From the NCBI GenBank assembly GCA_048267305.1, contig JBLWXT010000017.1:1-64000 (forward strand): a stretch of 64,000 bases of DNA. The letters run 5' to 3'. Of this stretch, positions 8,819 through 18,675 are shown in pieces (position 1 is the stretch's first letter; each line of letters starts with the position of its first letter). This DNA is from Owenweeksia sp048267305. Its GTDB lineage: Bacteria; Bacteroidota; Bacteroidia; Flavobacteriales; Schleiferiaceae. A program made the translations under genes and the position numbers. The notes below the pieces were generated by a model that saw nothing but the letters and a program-made list of their open reading frames with translations, was not told the DNA's origin and did no database searches.

Positions 8819-8826
8819 CAAATGTA
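8819..8826 (-). promoter_or_regulatory. candidate -7 promoter box for the arginine operon
   Basis: On the minus strand the sequence reads TACATTTG, an exact match to the Bacteroidota -7 consensus TAnnTTTG. I see no good TTG at the expected -33 distance, so the match is incomplete. It would place the transcript start about 210 nt before the GNAT start codon. Confidence 0.3.
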
Positions 8827-8882
8827 TTTAAAAAAACCTTTTCGATGGAGAGTCATATTCAGGAAGTGTATGGTGGTATCCC

Positions 8883-8914
8883 AAAAAGAAAGGGCCACCT
8901 AAAAGGCAGCCCTT
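8883..8914 (-). terminator. intrinsic terminator of the giant T9SS gene
   Basis: Read on the minus strand, AAGGGCTGCC and GGTGGCCCTT form a 10-bp stem with two G-U wobbles and a five-base loop, followed by a T-rich tract (TTCTTTTT). It lies about 35 bp past the stop of the 2223-residue gene. Confidence 0.65.
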
Positions 8915-8949
8915 ACTTCTAACCCACAAAAAGTGGTCTAACACAAAGT

Positions 8950-11900
8950 TTAGTTCTCTATTATCATTCGTTTAATTGAAGATTGACCGTTTGATATAAC
9001 TTCAATCATGTAAACTCCAGCGGGCTGATTCTGCAGATCAATCTCCTCGCTTTGGTTTCCTGCAACATGACCTAACTCACGTTGATAAACTCTTTGGCCG
9101 ATTGTAGTCATAATTCTGATGGTTACATTATCTGATCCTAAAAAGTTAAACTCAACCATAAATTTGCCATTGCTAGGATTTGGATACACTGCAAATGATT
9201 GGCCCAGGGCAAGCTCATCTGTGGACACACCTTCCACTAAAACTGTATCTCCGAAGGTGGTGGTGTCACATGGTCCTTCCACACTTACAGTAGCATAGTA
9301 TTTACCGTTGGCGGCATATTGGTGAGTAGGCATAGCACCGCTTCCTGCTGCTGATCCATCACCAAAATTCCAGGAGTAAGTTGTGCCATTTACTGAAGCA
9401 GAAGCGTCAAAATCTACGGTAGCATTATTTAAGGTGGTAGCACTCTGTACCCATGAGAAGGTAGCGGAGGTAAAACCTATTTGAGTAGTGTCTGTCACTT
9501 TAACGGGTGTAGAGAATCCGGCTACGGTACAACTGTCAACAATATAAAAGTCGTAAGCTGTATTTGGAGATAAACCAGTAATAAGCTGTGGACTGTTGCT
9601 ACCTGGTATTGGGGTTCCACTTCCATAGGTGAATCCGGCCGCCCCGTATTCAATGTACGTATCAGTTGTTCCTAAATCAGAAGTCCATGTAATGGTAGCT
9701 TCGGTACAAGTTGTATTAGTGGTGATAGCTGTTGGTCCGGGACATCCTGTAATAAAGGAATAGATGGTTACTGTATCGGTAAACGTTCCACAACCATTGC
9801 TATAGGAAGCCACGTAAAAGAATATTCCTGGAGTACTCTCCCCAATTTTTATGTTTGGAACAGTGTCTACCTGCACCAATCCGCCATTCACAACTTTTGA
9901 CCATGTAAAGCCTGTAAATGAAGTTTTAGTTGGTACTGATACCATATTGTTTACAGTGTTTGGATCCTGAGTGTTTTTAACCCACCCGGCAGGAGAGTTC
10001 ATATCCGGACCTTCTAATCTTATACCCCATGAGCTTGAACCGGAAATAGCACTTCCTGACCAATCATTAGGGCTAACTCCCGCAGCTGCTGGAAAAGTAT
10101 ATCCTGTGTAGTATCCCACAGCGTCTATAATGTTGTTGGATGCATCCTTCAGTATTCTACCGGCACTGCCACTTGAGCTAAAAGTTCCGCTAAAGCTTCC
10201 GGTACCATGGTAGTAAAAGTCAGAAGGGCTGGGAACACTAGATCCCAAATCACCAACGGCAATAATGGCGGTACCATTTGGCCCAAGTACAGTTCCCTTA
10301 GGGAAAGTATAGGAACTTTTCATTACCGAAAGATCCCATTGTTCCAGGGTGATTCCTTCCAGATCAGCACCTGGTGTTCCTGTGATTTCTATATAATCAT
10401 CGGCTAGCAGCCAGGCTGGAGCTCCGCCTGTCGGCCCTCCGGTGCTTGAACCTGCATATTGGCAAATCTCAGTAATGAAGAAAACATCTTCACCAAAAAA
10501 TGGTGATTTCACACTCAGTTCGGTGCTGTCTGTTGTTGCATAAAGCGTATCTCCCAAGGGAGTGACTTCCCATAGTGGGTTTACCACCATAGATGTTTGA
10601 ATCAAAGTGTCATTTGGCAGATATGCATTATAGGATGTAGGTTCAATATATGCGTTAAGCGTATAAGTGCCGGGCACGGACAAATCAACACCTGCGGCCC
10701 AAATGTTTAGTGTATCCCCTAATGGCAGGCTGCCGGTTTTGGCTACTATGGTGCCGGAAGAAACAATAGGCCCCTGAACATCCCATTTTACAATTATGCT
10801 GTCTGTAGCTAAGCTCATATTAGAGCCAGTAACATTTTTCACCTTTATTTCAACAGTATCATTTTGAGACAGACATAAACCTCGTCTGAAGCTTCCATCA
10901 ATAATGCTAAGGTCGGTAGTAAAGGGAGTATATTCATAGGCGCCAATGTCTACCCTAACCGAACCTGATGCGGGACGAACATTTTGATCAATATCAGAAA
11001 CAATTCCGATAGAGGTATCTCCCTTGTCATTGGCTATGGTTCCTAATATGATTCTCAGATCATCAGGAGCAATAAACATGGGATTACCATATAGCGAACT
11101 GTCATTTTGCGTAGTAGCGGCAGTTTGCCATGCTGCAAGAGTAGCGTAGCTATTTGAACCAAAACGGAATGGGGTATTGCCATTGGTGAAATACACATTG
11201 TAGTCAAACCTGGCAGCCACCGGATCGTTACTGGCAAATATTGCCTCACCTAAATCTGAAACAACAATATTATTCACCATATCAAAGTTGTTGTTGAAAT
11301 TAGCTTCAAAGTGGATTCCACGATCATCTCCAAAAACAGAGTTATGATAGATGTTTACATTTTTGGTGCTTTTAAAATACACACCGTATTTACCACCCAC
11401 AAACATGTTGTTTACTATGGTAGACCTAACAGGAGCCCCTGTTTTATTGGAGCCGTTTATGTACAGGCCATAATTTCCGGCTTTGGTTTCATTGCCTTCA
11501 ATGGTTAAATAGTCAGCATCTTGCAGCAATAGGGCATAGGAAGAAGGTCCTGTACAACTAACCTTGTTATACTTGATTGCCACATTATCTACATTGTACA
11601 TGCGAATACCATAGTAGTAAGGGTTTATAAAGTTGTTATTCTCTATGGTAAAATTGCTACTCTTGTTGGATGCGTTCTTACTTAGGATAATCATACTCAG
11701 ATAGCCACCATAGAGGTTACTGTTCTTAAGTGTAAAGTCGCTTACATTATCACCATTACCGGATATGATGGAGGTTGGTGATGAAGAGGCCACTATAAGG
11801 TAGTGGTTGGAAGAGCTGGTGGTGGTACCTAGAAAATTGATATTGTCAAAAGTGATATGCTCAGCCTCGCCATGCATCCAAACCATTCTGCTGGTATTAG

Positions 11901-14900
11901 GGGCATTTATGGTAAGGTTTTTAAAGGTTACATAATTTGTGCTATCCAATTCAAGTACAACTCCTGTTCCTGATCCATAATCAAGGGTGTCTGCACTTAT
12001 CGTTCCGCCTACTATTGATACGGTATTGAGGGCACTGGCCCCATTAATATGACCAAGGCGCATCGAAAAGGTAGTGTGAGATCCTCCCTGGAGGTTTAAG
12101 GTTACCGGTCCGTTTATTCCACATCCTGTTAATACAGAGAAGGCCGAATCCAAAGTTTGGAAATCAGAAGTGGAAGACCCAACAGTATAGGTTCCGGAAA
12201 TCGGACCTGTACAAGCCGTGGTAAAAAGAAATGGTCCTGCCATGTTGTAGGGGTCACAATTATCTCCAACATAAAACTGATACTGGGTATTTGGCGATAA
12301 ACCTCCAATGGTAGTAGGTGATGTGGCATTGTTTATTACAGTTCCGTTGGCAGTGGTGCCGGTACCTTGAGTAAAACCACGGGGGCCGTACTCTACCCTA
12401 AAGCCTCTTCCACCAGTTGTAGACCATGTGAGTGTGGCGCCAGTGGAGCTTATGTTGGACACTCCCAAATTATAGGGCTTTGTACATGGTGGGATATCGT
12501 CTATGCCAATATCATCAATATATACATAGGAGTGAGAAGAGGAGTTACCATGCATCAGTACTATGTATTCATCAGCACCATTATAGCCTGAGGTAGAATC
12601 GATATACACCTCGAATTTGGTTGCGTAGATAGGGCCATCGGTAATTAGCGTATCTATAGGTGTGAAATTTTTGAGGGAATTATTATCAGGAGTTGTTCCA
12701 ATTATTATTCTGCCAGGATTGGTTCCGCTGGTTTTGGCATAAAATGAAATCTTTTTATCCCCAGCTGATATTCCTGCTATTGCCGGAGTTATCAGGGCAA
12801 TAGTATCACCGGTGGCGGAAGTAGGGCTGTACATTCTAAAATGCTTTGTTCCATTTGGTGATCCTGTTGTTGATGATGTGTTGCCATAACCTGCTGTAAC
12901 TTGTGATTCCACATAAGTCCAACAAGTGGGTGGAGATGGGTTGGATGACGAGCCCGCAGTGGTACTTTCAAAATCTTCTGCAATTGGCGTGGCTGCCGGA
13001 GCACATTCAGTACAGAAGGAAATGGGGCCATACCAAGGGCTCAGCCCTGACGCACAACTATCTCTCACATACACATCATAACAGCTGCTTCCCGAAAGTC
13101 CACTGATGGTGTGGCTGGAATTGACAACTGAATTTACCTGAAAGCCAGCCCCCAGTGCAAAACCAACAGGGCCATATTCAATGTGATATTTAATTCCCTG
13201 ACCAGCATCCCAGCTTAGTTTGGCCGAATTGTAGTTGATTGAGCTTACCGCCAAATTAGTGGAAACGGCACAACTGGGTATTTCACTAATGGTGATATCG
13301 TCAATAAAAGCGTAGGAACCTGTGGTGGAATTGTCCAGTACAGCTATATAGTTATGCGTGCCATTATAGCCATTGGCGGTTGTTATTTCAGTGGTAAAAT
13401 ACTGGTAGGTGGTATTGTTACCAATGTTGAAAGTATCGATAGGGCTAAAGGTGCTCATATCCAATGGACTGGCAACAGTACCTACTATAAGGTTAATGTC
13501 GTGGATGGCATAGGCATGTCTGCTCCTTGCCCAAAGTTCAATTTGTTTGGTGCCGTTGGTTAAGCCGTTTATTCCCGGAGAAACCAAGCCCATCAAATCG
13601 TTGCTGGCAGGATTGTCATTGGTGTACATATAGAAATAAGTACTGTCCGTTTTAGAGTCTCCGGCAGAGTTATGTGTAAAACCATATCCATCACCCTTTC
13701 CTGTTCTGGAAAAACTCCAGCAGCTAGGTACTGAGGGATTCATATTTGTTCCTGTTGGTGTGGTTTCAAAACCTTCAACAATGGGTGTGTTATAAAAGTC
13801 ACATAAAGTGCAGAACGAAAATGGCCCTACCCATGGGCTATAGCCATTGGCGCAGCTATCTCTTACGTAAGCTTCAAAGCAGGTATCTGCCCACAGCTGG
13901 GTCATGGTATAGCTGCTGCCTGATGCCTTATAAACTGTTGCGGTAGCCTGTGTAAAACCTATGGGTCCGTATATTACTTCCTGCGAAATTCCCTGACCTG
14001 GTGTCCATGAAATTTCTGCGGTGTTGTTGGTTATGTTATTGATTTTAACATTGGTAGAAGGCAGGCAGTTAGGTGCATCACTTATTGTGATGTCATCAAT
14101 CATGTAGTGATCCTTCTCATCAGAAATATCAAAAAAGGCAATGTATTCGTGTGTTCCATTATAACCATTGGCAGTGGTGAAATACACTATGTTTTTTTGA
14201 TAGGTGGTGTTGTTACCTATGTGGATGGTGTCTATAGGTACAAAGGTGTTTAGCTGATTGTGTCCGGCAACGGTACCTACCACAATTTTAACATCGTAAG
14301 CAGAACTAGTGGAACGGCTGGCGGCCCAAAATTCTACTTGCTTGGTAGTGGTGGCCATGTTGGCAATTTGCGGAGATACCAAAGCCATGGAGTCGCCATC
14401 CTGGGTGTTGGTGTTGCTGTATAATCTAAAGGCATTACCTACACCACCGCGTGCAAAGCTTGAGGCATATGTAGATCCACCATAGGTGTACCCATATCCG
14501 GAAGCACTGCCTGGCAGTTCAAAGTTCCAACAGTTTGGTTCACTTGGGTTGGATGATGATCCGGTTGATGTACTGTTAAAATCTTCGGTGAAAGGGGTTG
14601 CCATTCCTATTCCTCCGCAAGGGGTCGAAAATGAATCGGGCCCGGTGGTGTCACTAATCCCGTTAGCACCACCACAATTGGCAACAAGGTAGATATCATA
14701 TTCGGCATTGCTGTATATTCCGGTTAGGGTATAGGGTGAACTGCTTAGCTGTGCCGTGCCAATACTTCCCATTGTGGAATCTTTAAATCCATAGTAAAGC
14801 GTGAGGTTAGGAGCACTGCCTGAGTAATCCCATGTTACTTGTACTGAAGAAGCGGTAATATTTGATGTCCTGAGATTGTATGGCGCAGGGCATAGAGGTG

Positions 14901-15621
14901 CTTCCTGTATCACAATGTTGTCAATCGCCATGTCTGATCTAAAAGAGGCACGAACCGCGTGAAAAACCAAATGAGTGGTGATATTTTTATAGGCTGATAA
15001 ATTTATGGATGCCTTGTACCAGGAGTTTCCCTGATCTCCACTTTTAGACATAATGGTATCATAGGTGCTGCCGTTCCATGCCCATACCATGAAATCACCC
15101 ATGCCTGATCCATACATATGGTATCTGAAATTTAACTCCGGGGAAGTCAGTGAGCTTAAGTCAAAGGACGGTGTAGAAAGGTTGGCCTTATCTCCTGAGC
15201 TCGCACCTGAGCCTTCGGTAAACACATAGTTACCCGAACCACCATAACCACTGGACGGACCACCGTTGTTGGTTTGAGTTGCTCCTGAACGAGTGCCCCA
15301 TGAATATGAACTACCAACACTGGATGTGCCTGTCCAGCAGGAGTCTATCATAAATCCAAGGTTGTCAGAACCTGAACCAGGCACCCAGGTGGTACCTTCA
15401 AAACCCTCGGTGTAGGGATAAGTATTAATAACTCCACATCCTGCGGCAAATAAGTAATAGTTGGAAATGCCGGGGCTTGTGGGTGGGTGAAATTCCATGG
15501 CACCTTCTGAGCAAGCTTCGCTTGCGCTATTATTGTTTGGAAATGCTGTAATAACGGTAGCATGGGCATGTAAGCCTGCTAGTCCGAAAAGGAAAAAAAA
15601 TAGAGGTAATAATTTTTTCAT
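8950..15621 (-). CDS. giant T9SS-secreted multidomain surface protein
   Basis: A 2223-residue secreted protein. Order of parts: signal peptide (MKKLLPLFFFLFGLAGLHAHA); four tandem modules of about 250 residues, each a jelly-roll/MAM-like adhesion domain plus a fibronectin type III-like domain (about residues 70-1140; repeated phrases such as ATPFTEDF/NPSEPNCW, TANGYNGTHEYIA and YIDDIGI); a right-handed parallel beta-helix (about 1145-1565, ending VDIGAYEY); a CARDB-like linker; a lamin-tail-like domain (about 1710-1880); another FN3; a PKD domain with WNFGDGS near 2084; and a T9SS type A sorting domain starting at FAVYPNPSNGKF (about 2142). It should be exported by the general secretion system and then by T9SS, and be anchored to or released from the cell surface. 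The ligand is unknown. It is divergent from the TPR kinase operon. Confidence 0.88.
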   Translation of the reverse strand: MKKLLPLFFFLFGLAGLHAHATVITAFPNNNSASEACSEGAMEFHPPTSPGISNYYLFAAGCGVINTYPYTEGFEGTTWVPGSGSDNLGFMIDSCWTGTSSVGSSYSWGTRSGATQTNNGGPSSGYGGSGNYVFTEGSGASSGDKANLSTPSFDLSSLTSPELNFRYHMYGSGMGDFMVWAWNGSTYDTIMSKSGDQGNSWYKASINLSAYKNITTHLVFHAVRASFRSDMAIDNIVIQEAPLCPAPYNLRTSNITASSVQVTWDYSGSAPNLTLYYGFKDSTMGSIGTAQLSSSPYTLTGIYSNAEYDIYLVANCGGANGISDTTGPDSFSTPCGGIGMATPFTEDFNSTSTGSSSNPSEPNCWNFELPGSASGYGYTYGGSTYASSFARGGVGNAFRLYSNTNTQDGDSMALVSPQIANMATTTKQVEFWAASRSTSSAYDVKIVVGTVAGHNQLNTFVPIDTIHIGNNTTYQKNIVYFTTANGYNGTHEYIAFFDISDEKDHYMIDDITISDAPNCLPSTNVKINNITNNTAEISWTPGQGISQEVIYGPIGFTQATATVYKASGSSYTMTQLWADTCFEAYVRDSCANGYSPWVGPFSFCTLCDFYNTPIVEGFETTPTGTNMNPSVPSCWSFSRTGKGDGYGFTHNSAGDSKTDSTYFYMYTNDNPASNDLMGLVSPGINGLTNGTKQIELWARSRHAYAIHDINLIVGTVASPLDMSTFSPIDTFNIGNNTTYQYFTTEITTANGYNGTHNYIAVLDNSTTGSYAFIDDITISEIPSCAVSTNLAVSSINYNSAKLSWDAGQGIKYHIEYGPVGFALGAGFQVNSVVNSSHTISGLSGSSCYDVYVRDSCASGLSPWYGPISFCTECAPAATPIAEDFESTTAGSSSNPSPPTCWTYVESQVTAGYGNTSSTTGSPNGTKHFRMYSPTSATGDTIALITPAIAGISAGDKKISFYAKTSGTNPGRIIIGTTPDNNSLKNFTPIDTLITDGPIYATKFEVYIDSTSGYNGADEYIVLMHGNSSSHSYVYIDDIGIDDIPPCTKPYNLGVSNISSTGATLTWSTTGGRGFRVEYGPRGFTQGTGTTANGTVINNATSPTTIGGLSPNTQYQFYVGDNCDPYNMAGPFLFTTACTGPISGTYTVGSSTSDFQTLDSAFSVLTGCGINGPVTLNLQGGSHTTFSMRLGHINGASALNTVSIVGGTISADTLDYGSGTGVVLELDSTNYVTFKNLTINAPNTSRMVWMHGEAEHITFDNINFLGTTTSSSNHYLIVASSSPTSIISGNGDNVSDFTLKNSNLYGGYLSMIILSKNASNKSSNFTIENNNFINPYYYGIRMYNVDNVAIKYNKVSCTGPSSYALLLQDADYLTIEGNETKAGNYGLYINGSNKTGAPVRSTIVNNMFVGGKYGVYFKSTKNVNIYHNSVFGDDRGIHFEANFNNNFDMVNNIVVSDLGEAIFASNDPVAARFDYNVYFTNGNTPFRFGSNSYATLAAWQTAATTQNDSSLYGNPMFIAPDDLRIILGTIANDKGDTSIGIVSDIDQNVRPASGSVRVDIGAYEYTPFTTDLSIIDGSFRRGLCLSQNDTVEIKVKNVTGSNMSLATDSIIVKWDVQGPIVSSGTIVAKTGSLPLGDTLNIWAAGVDLSVPGTYTLNAYIEPTSYNAYLPNDTLIQTSMVVNPLWEVTPLGDTLYATTDSTELSVKSPFFGEDVFFITEICQYAGSSTGGPTGGAPAWLLADDYIEITGTPGADLEGITLEQWDLSVMKSSYTFPKGTVLGPNGTAIIAVGDLGSSVPSPSDFYYHGTGSFSGTFSSSGSAGRILKDASNNIIDAVGYYTGYTFPAAAGVSPNDWSGSAISGSSSWGIRLEGPDMNSPAGWVKNTQDPNTVNNMVSVPTKTSFTGFTWSKVVNGGLVQVDTVPNIKIGESTPGIFFYVASYSNGCGTFTDTVTIYSFITGCPGPTAITTNTTCTEATITWTSDLGTTDTYIEYGAAGFTYGSGTPIPGSNSPQLITGLSPNTAYDFYIVDSCTVAGFSTPVKVTDTTQIGFTSATFSWVQSATTLNNATVDFDASASVNGTTYSWNFGDGSAAGSGAMPTHQYAANGKYYATVSVEGPCDTTTFGDTVLVEGVSTDELALGQSFAVYPNPSNGKFMVEFNFLGSDNVTIRIMTTIGQRVYQRELGHVAGNQSEEIDLQNQPAGVYMIEVISNGQSSIKRMIIEN

Positions 15622-15784
15622 ATTTAGGGTTTAAATAGGGTTAACATTTTAGGGCCTGAAGGTTTTTGTTTACCGAAAGGCTGGATGTAAGGCACTTACT
15701 TCGGATAATGAAAACAACTTTTTGCAGGACATAATTTGTAAGTAACAAATTTTCTTTTTTTTAAGGTCTAAGACAATCAGGTAG

Positions 15785-15800
15785 TACTTGTAAATAAGTA
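15785..15800. promoter_or_regulatory. NarL-like 7-2-7 inverted repeat
   Basis: TACTTGT-AA-ATAAGTA is an inverted pair of heptamers separated by two bases, the spacing known for NarL/NarP sites (TACYYMT); one half matches that consensus and the other differs at one base. A second short palindrome, GGTA-AA-TACC, follows at 15802-15811. The pair lies about 75 bp upstream of the histidine kinase whose partner is a NarL/FixJ-family regulator, and in the shared upstream region of the giant T9SS gene. Binding is inferred. Confidence 0.35.
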
Positions 15801-15874
15801 GGGTAAATACCTTAGATGCCTCTTTGGTAAGTATTATTTGCAGTAATTTTAATGAGTTAAAAGGCTAAAATTTT

Positions 15875-17905
15875 ATGATTGCTAATAAATACAGGTTCGG
15901 GTGGAAACCCATAATGTTGTGCTGCCTTATTTTCTTTTTTGGTGAATCAAGAGCCCAGAAAAATTCCAATAAGAGTATTTCGGAAATCCACAATTTTGTA
16001 GAGCGTTATATTAATTATTCGAGAGATAGTTCCATAGCCCTTCTGGAGGTGGCCTCAGAAAAAATCGATAAGCTGAAAAACCAGGATTTGGCAAACTCTC
16101 TTAGGGCGGAGAATAATCTTAGAAGAGCCGATTACTGGACTTATTACAATCTTGATTCAGCACAAGGCTTTCTTGATAGGGCCTATTGGCATTATAAGGA
16201 GCACAATGATCACAAAAAACTTGCAGAAATTTATGTCCTATATGCTCAGATAGCAAGAATGGAGGGTAGAGAGAATAAATCTGTGCTAAATAAGGTTTTG
16301 CCCTATTTTGATAGTGCCTTGGCACATGCTGTCTATTATAACAACCCGGCATTTTTATCATTTATATATTATGAAAGAGCCATTTCCTTACAATTTATGG
16401 AAAGATGGGAGGAGAGTTTTGAAAATGCTCTTTTGTCAATAAAAAATGCAGAGTTGGCCGGAGACTCCTTAAATATTGCTACTGCCTATTTTTTGATGGG
16501 ACGAACCTATCACCACTTTGGTCTTTTCAACTCATCCGAATCTTATATTGCCAAATCCATAGATTATGGTAAGGGATTGGCTCAGCTCTATTCCATCATT
16601 CATATTTATGCAGATGTTCTTCTCCAAAATGACAAGCCCCTGCTGGCTGTGAAAAGTTATGAGGAGGCATTGGAAATAGCACTTAAAAAAAATGATCTGG
16701 CTAAAGCCCGAACTATTTATACCAACATAGGTCAAATAAAACTTCATGAAAAAGACTATGAAGGAGCCCGGATCTGCTTTTCCAGGCTAAATTCCATTTT
16801 AGAATCAAAAAATGTTGCGGGCTATAAAACCTTGCTCTTTATAGCTCAAATGCATTATCACCTCGGAGATACAGAGCAGGCTAAGGAATATTTGGATTTG
16901 TTTGGTGAAAAATATGGCAGTGGTAAGATTATAGCTAAAACCATAGATGTTTATAAAGAGGCTGCAGACTTATATTACGCACTTAATCAACCAAAACAGG
17001 CAACATCTTATTACAAAAAATGGGGAGTGCTTAAGGATAGTCTCTTTTCACATACGAGCAGACAGCAGTTGAACGCCCTGGAGGAAATGTATTTAAAGGA
17101 GAGGGATAAAAATGAAGAGATAGTTCAAAAGAATGAAGAGCTAAGTATAAGCAGGCGTCAACAGGCTACAATGGGAGGGCTGCTCATCGCTGTTATTCTT
17201 ATTGGTGGCGGGCTGGTTTATTACATTAGAATGAGAGGGCTTAAGGAAAATCAGGCTTTAAAATACTCCTTGAAAGAGAAGCAAATGGAGCAGATGATAG
17301 ATGCTCAGGAAACGGAAAGACAGCGACTGGCGCGAGAACTTCATGACGGTATAGGGCAGTCGTTGGCTGCATTGAAAATGCAACTACAGTTTGATAAAAA
17401 TCCAGAGGCTCCAAGTACTACCGTACAGCGATTGGATAGTATTTGTGATGAGGTAAGATCATTGTCACACCAAATGATGCCTATTGTGCTTAAGGAAAAT
17501 GGACTTCAGTCTGCCATCGAGCAATTGATAGAACACAACTTTTCTGCATCGCCTATTGAAGTTGATTTTGTTTCATCCGGGCTTCAAAGCAGATTGCCCG
17601 ACAATATTGAGGTGAACGTTTATAGAATTACCCAAGAGTTGATATCCAATATCGTCCGACACTCTGAGGCTTCTAAAGCAGGGATCCAATTATTGAAAAG
17701 AGGAAAAAAACTTGTTTTGATAGTTGAAGATGATGGAAAGGGATTTAGAACGGCTGACAAGGTAAAGGGAATTGGCCTAAGCAACATTAATGTGAGGCTT
17801 GAGGCATTGGGAGGTACGAAGCAAATACAATCCTTGGGTGGAGAGGGAACCTATATTCACATAACTATTCCTACCTCTGCCGAAGTAAGTAAAAAAATAG
17901 CATAA
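15875..17905 (+). CDS. TPR-sensor histidine kinase (NarL-system type)
   Basis: A 676-residue membrane sensor kinase. It has an N-terminal signal or anchor segment ending in SRAQ, then a periplasmic array of TPR-like helices (about residues 35-420), one transmembrane helix (about 431-452: GGLLIAVILIGGGLVYYI), a short coiled coil, a HisKA_3 dimerisation domain with the phospho-acceptor His490 in RQRLARELHDGIGQ, and a HATPase domain (NIVRHSEAS, EDDGKGF, GIGLSNINVRLEALGG). This is the usual build of Bacteroidota kinases that pair with LuxR-type regulators, and such a regulator starts 9 bp downstream. The signal is unknown. It is likely autoregulated through the upstream inverted repeat (inference). 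Confidence 0.88.
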   Translation: MIANKYRFGWKPIMLCCLIFFFGESRAQKNSNKSISEIHNFVERYINYSRDSSIALLEVASEKIDKLKNQDLANSLRAENNLRRADYWTYYNLDSAQGFLDRAYWHYKEHNDHKKLAEIYVLYAQIARMEGRENKSVLNKVLPYFDSALAHAVYYNNPAFLSFIYYERAISLQFMERWEESFENALLSIKNAELAGDSLNIATAYFLMGRTYHHFGLFNSSESYIAKSIDYGKGLAQLYSIIHIYADVLLQNDKPLLAVKSYEEALEIALKKNDLAKARTIYTNIGQIKLHEKDYEGARICFSRLNSILESKNVAGYKTLLFIAQMHYHLGDTEQAKEYLDLFGEKYGSGKIIAKTIDVYKEAADLYYALNQPKQATSYYKKWGVLKDSLFSHTSRQQLNALEEMYLKERDKNEEIVQKNEELSISRRQQATMGGLLIAVILIGGGLVYYIRMRGLKENQALKYSLKEKQMEQMIDAQETERQRLARELHDGIGQSLAALKMQLQFDKNPEAPSTTVQRLDSICDEVRSLSHQMMPIVLKENGLQSAIEQLIEHNFSASPIEVDFVSSGLQSRLPDNIEVNVYRITQELISNIVRHSEASKAGIQLLKRGKKLVLIVEDDGKGFRTADKVKGIGLSNINVRLEALGGTKQIQSLGGEGTYIHITIPTSAEVSKKIA

Positions 17906-17914
17906 TACAATTAG

Positions 17915-18553
17915 ATGAATACTATAGTGCTTGCAGAAGATCACAATCTTATTATTGAGGGGTATCGTATGCTTATTGATGATATTGACGATTTGGAAAT
18001 TGTGGCTACTGCCGTTGATGGCCAGGAAACTATTGATGCCTTGGAAAGGCATCGCCCTGACTATTTAATTCTGGATTTGCACATGCCGGTAATAAATGGT
18101 TTGGATGTACTTTCTCATATATCTCAATATTTTCCAAAAACCAGAGTAATTATAATCAGTATGTTTGGTGACCCGGCCATGCACAAAGAGGTAATGCGCT
18201 TAGGGGCAAAAGGGTATCTGTTGAAAAACTCTGATAGAGATGAATTTTTACTGGCTATTGATTTGGTTATGAACGGAAAGAGCTATTACAGTCCGGCCAT
18301 TTTTGAAGAACATACCAGAATAAAATCCGTTCCTGGTTCTGCTCCTATAATCCCTTTGGTAAGCCTAACTTCGAGAGAAGAAGAAATTCTTACCTTAATA
18401 GCAAGAGGCTACACAAATAAGGAAATTGCCCAGCAACTAATCGTTAGTCACAAAACAGTTGATACCCATCGCACCAATCTCATGAAAAAGATTGATGTTC
18501 ACAATGTTACAGGCCTGGTGAAATACGCCATTGCCAATGGATATGAAGTATAG
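17915..18553 (+). CDS. LuxR/NarL-family response regulator
   Basis: Cognate regulator of the preceding kinase, 212 residues. The receiver domain (residues 1-120) has the acidic pair ED at 8-9, the phospho-acceptor Asp54 in LILDLHMPV and the conserved Lys in GAKGYLLKN. The C-terminal LuxR-type helix-turn-helix (about 145-210) reads LTSREEEILTLIARGYTNKE and then IAQQLIVSHKTVDTHRTNL. It should bind DNA as a dimer after phosphorylation. Its targets are unknown; the flanking T9SS genes are the natural candidates. A terminator follows 24 bp after the stop. Confidence 0.93.
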   Translation: MNTIVLAEDHNLIIEGYRMLIDDIDDLEIVATAVDGQETIDALERHRPDYLILDLHMPVINGLDVLSHISQYFPKTRVIIISMFGDPAMHKEVMRLGAKGYLLKNSDRDEFLLAIDLVMNGKSYYSPAIFEEHTRIKSVPGSAPIIPLVSLTSREEEILTLIARGYTNKEIAQQLIVSHKTVDTHRTNLMKKIDVHNVTGLVKYAIANGYEV

Positions 18554-18577
18554 CTTTCACCGCATTGTTTTATTATC

Positions 18578-18603
18578 AGGCTTGCAAAATAGCAAGCCTT
18601 TCT
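18578..18603 (+). terminator. intrinsic terminator of the TPR kinase/regulator operon
   Basis: A perfect 8-bp stem, AGGCTTGC and GCAAGCCT, with the loop AAAATA, followed by TTCT. It lies just past the stop of the response regulator and ends the two-gene operon. Confidence 0.65.
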
Positions 18604-18675
18604 AACGTTCCTATGTAGCTAATGACTAATTTGAAACATTAGAAAGTCTTTGTTATAAACCTCAAGAGATAACAG

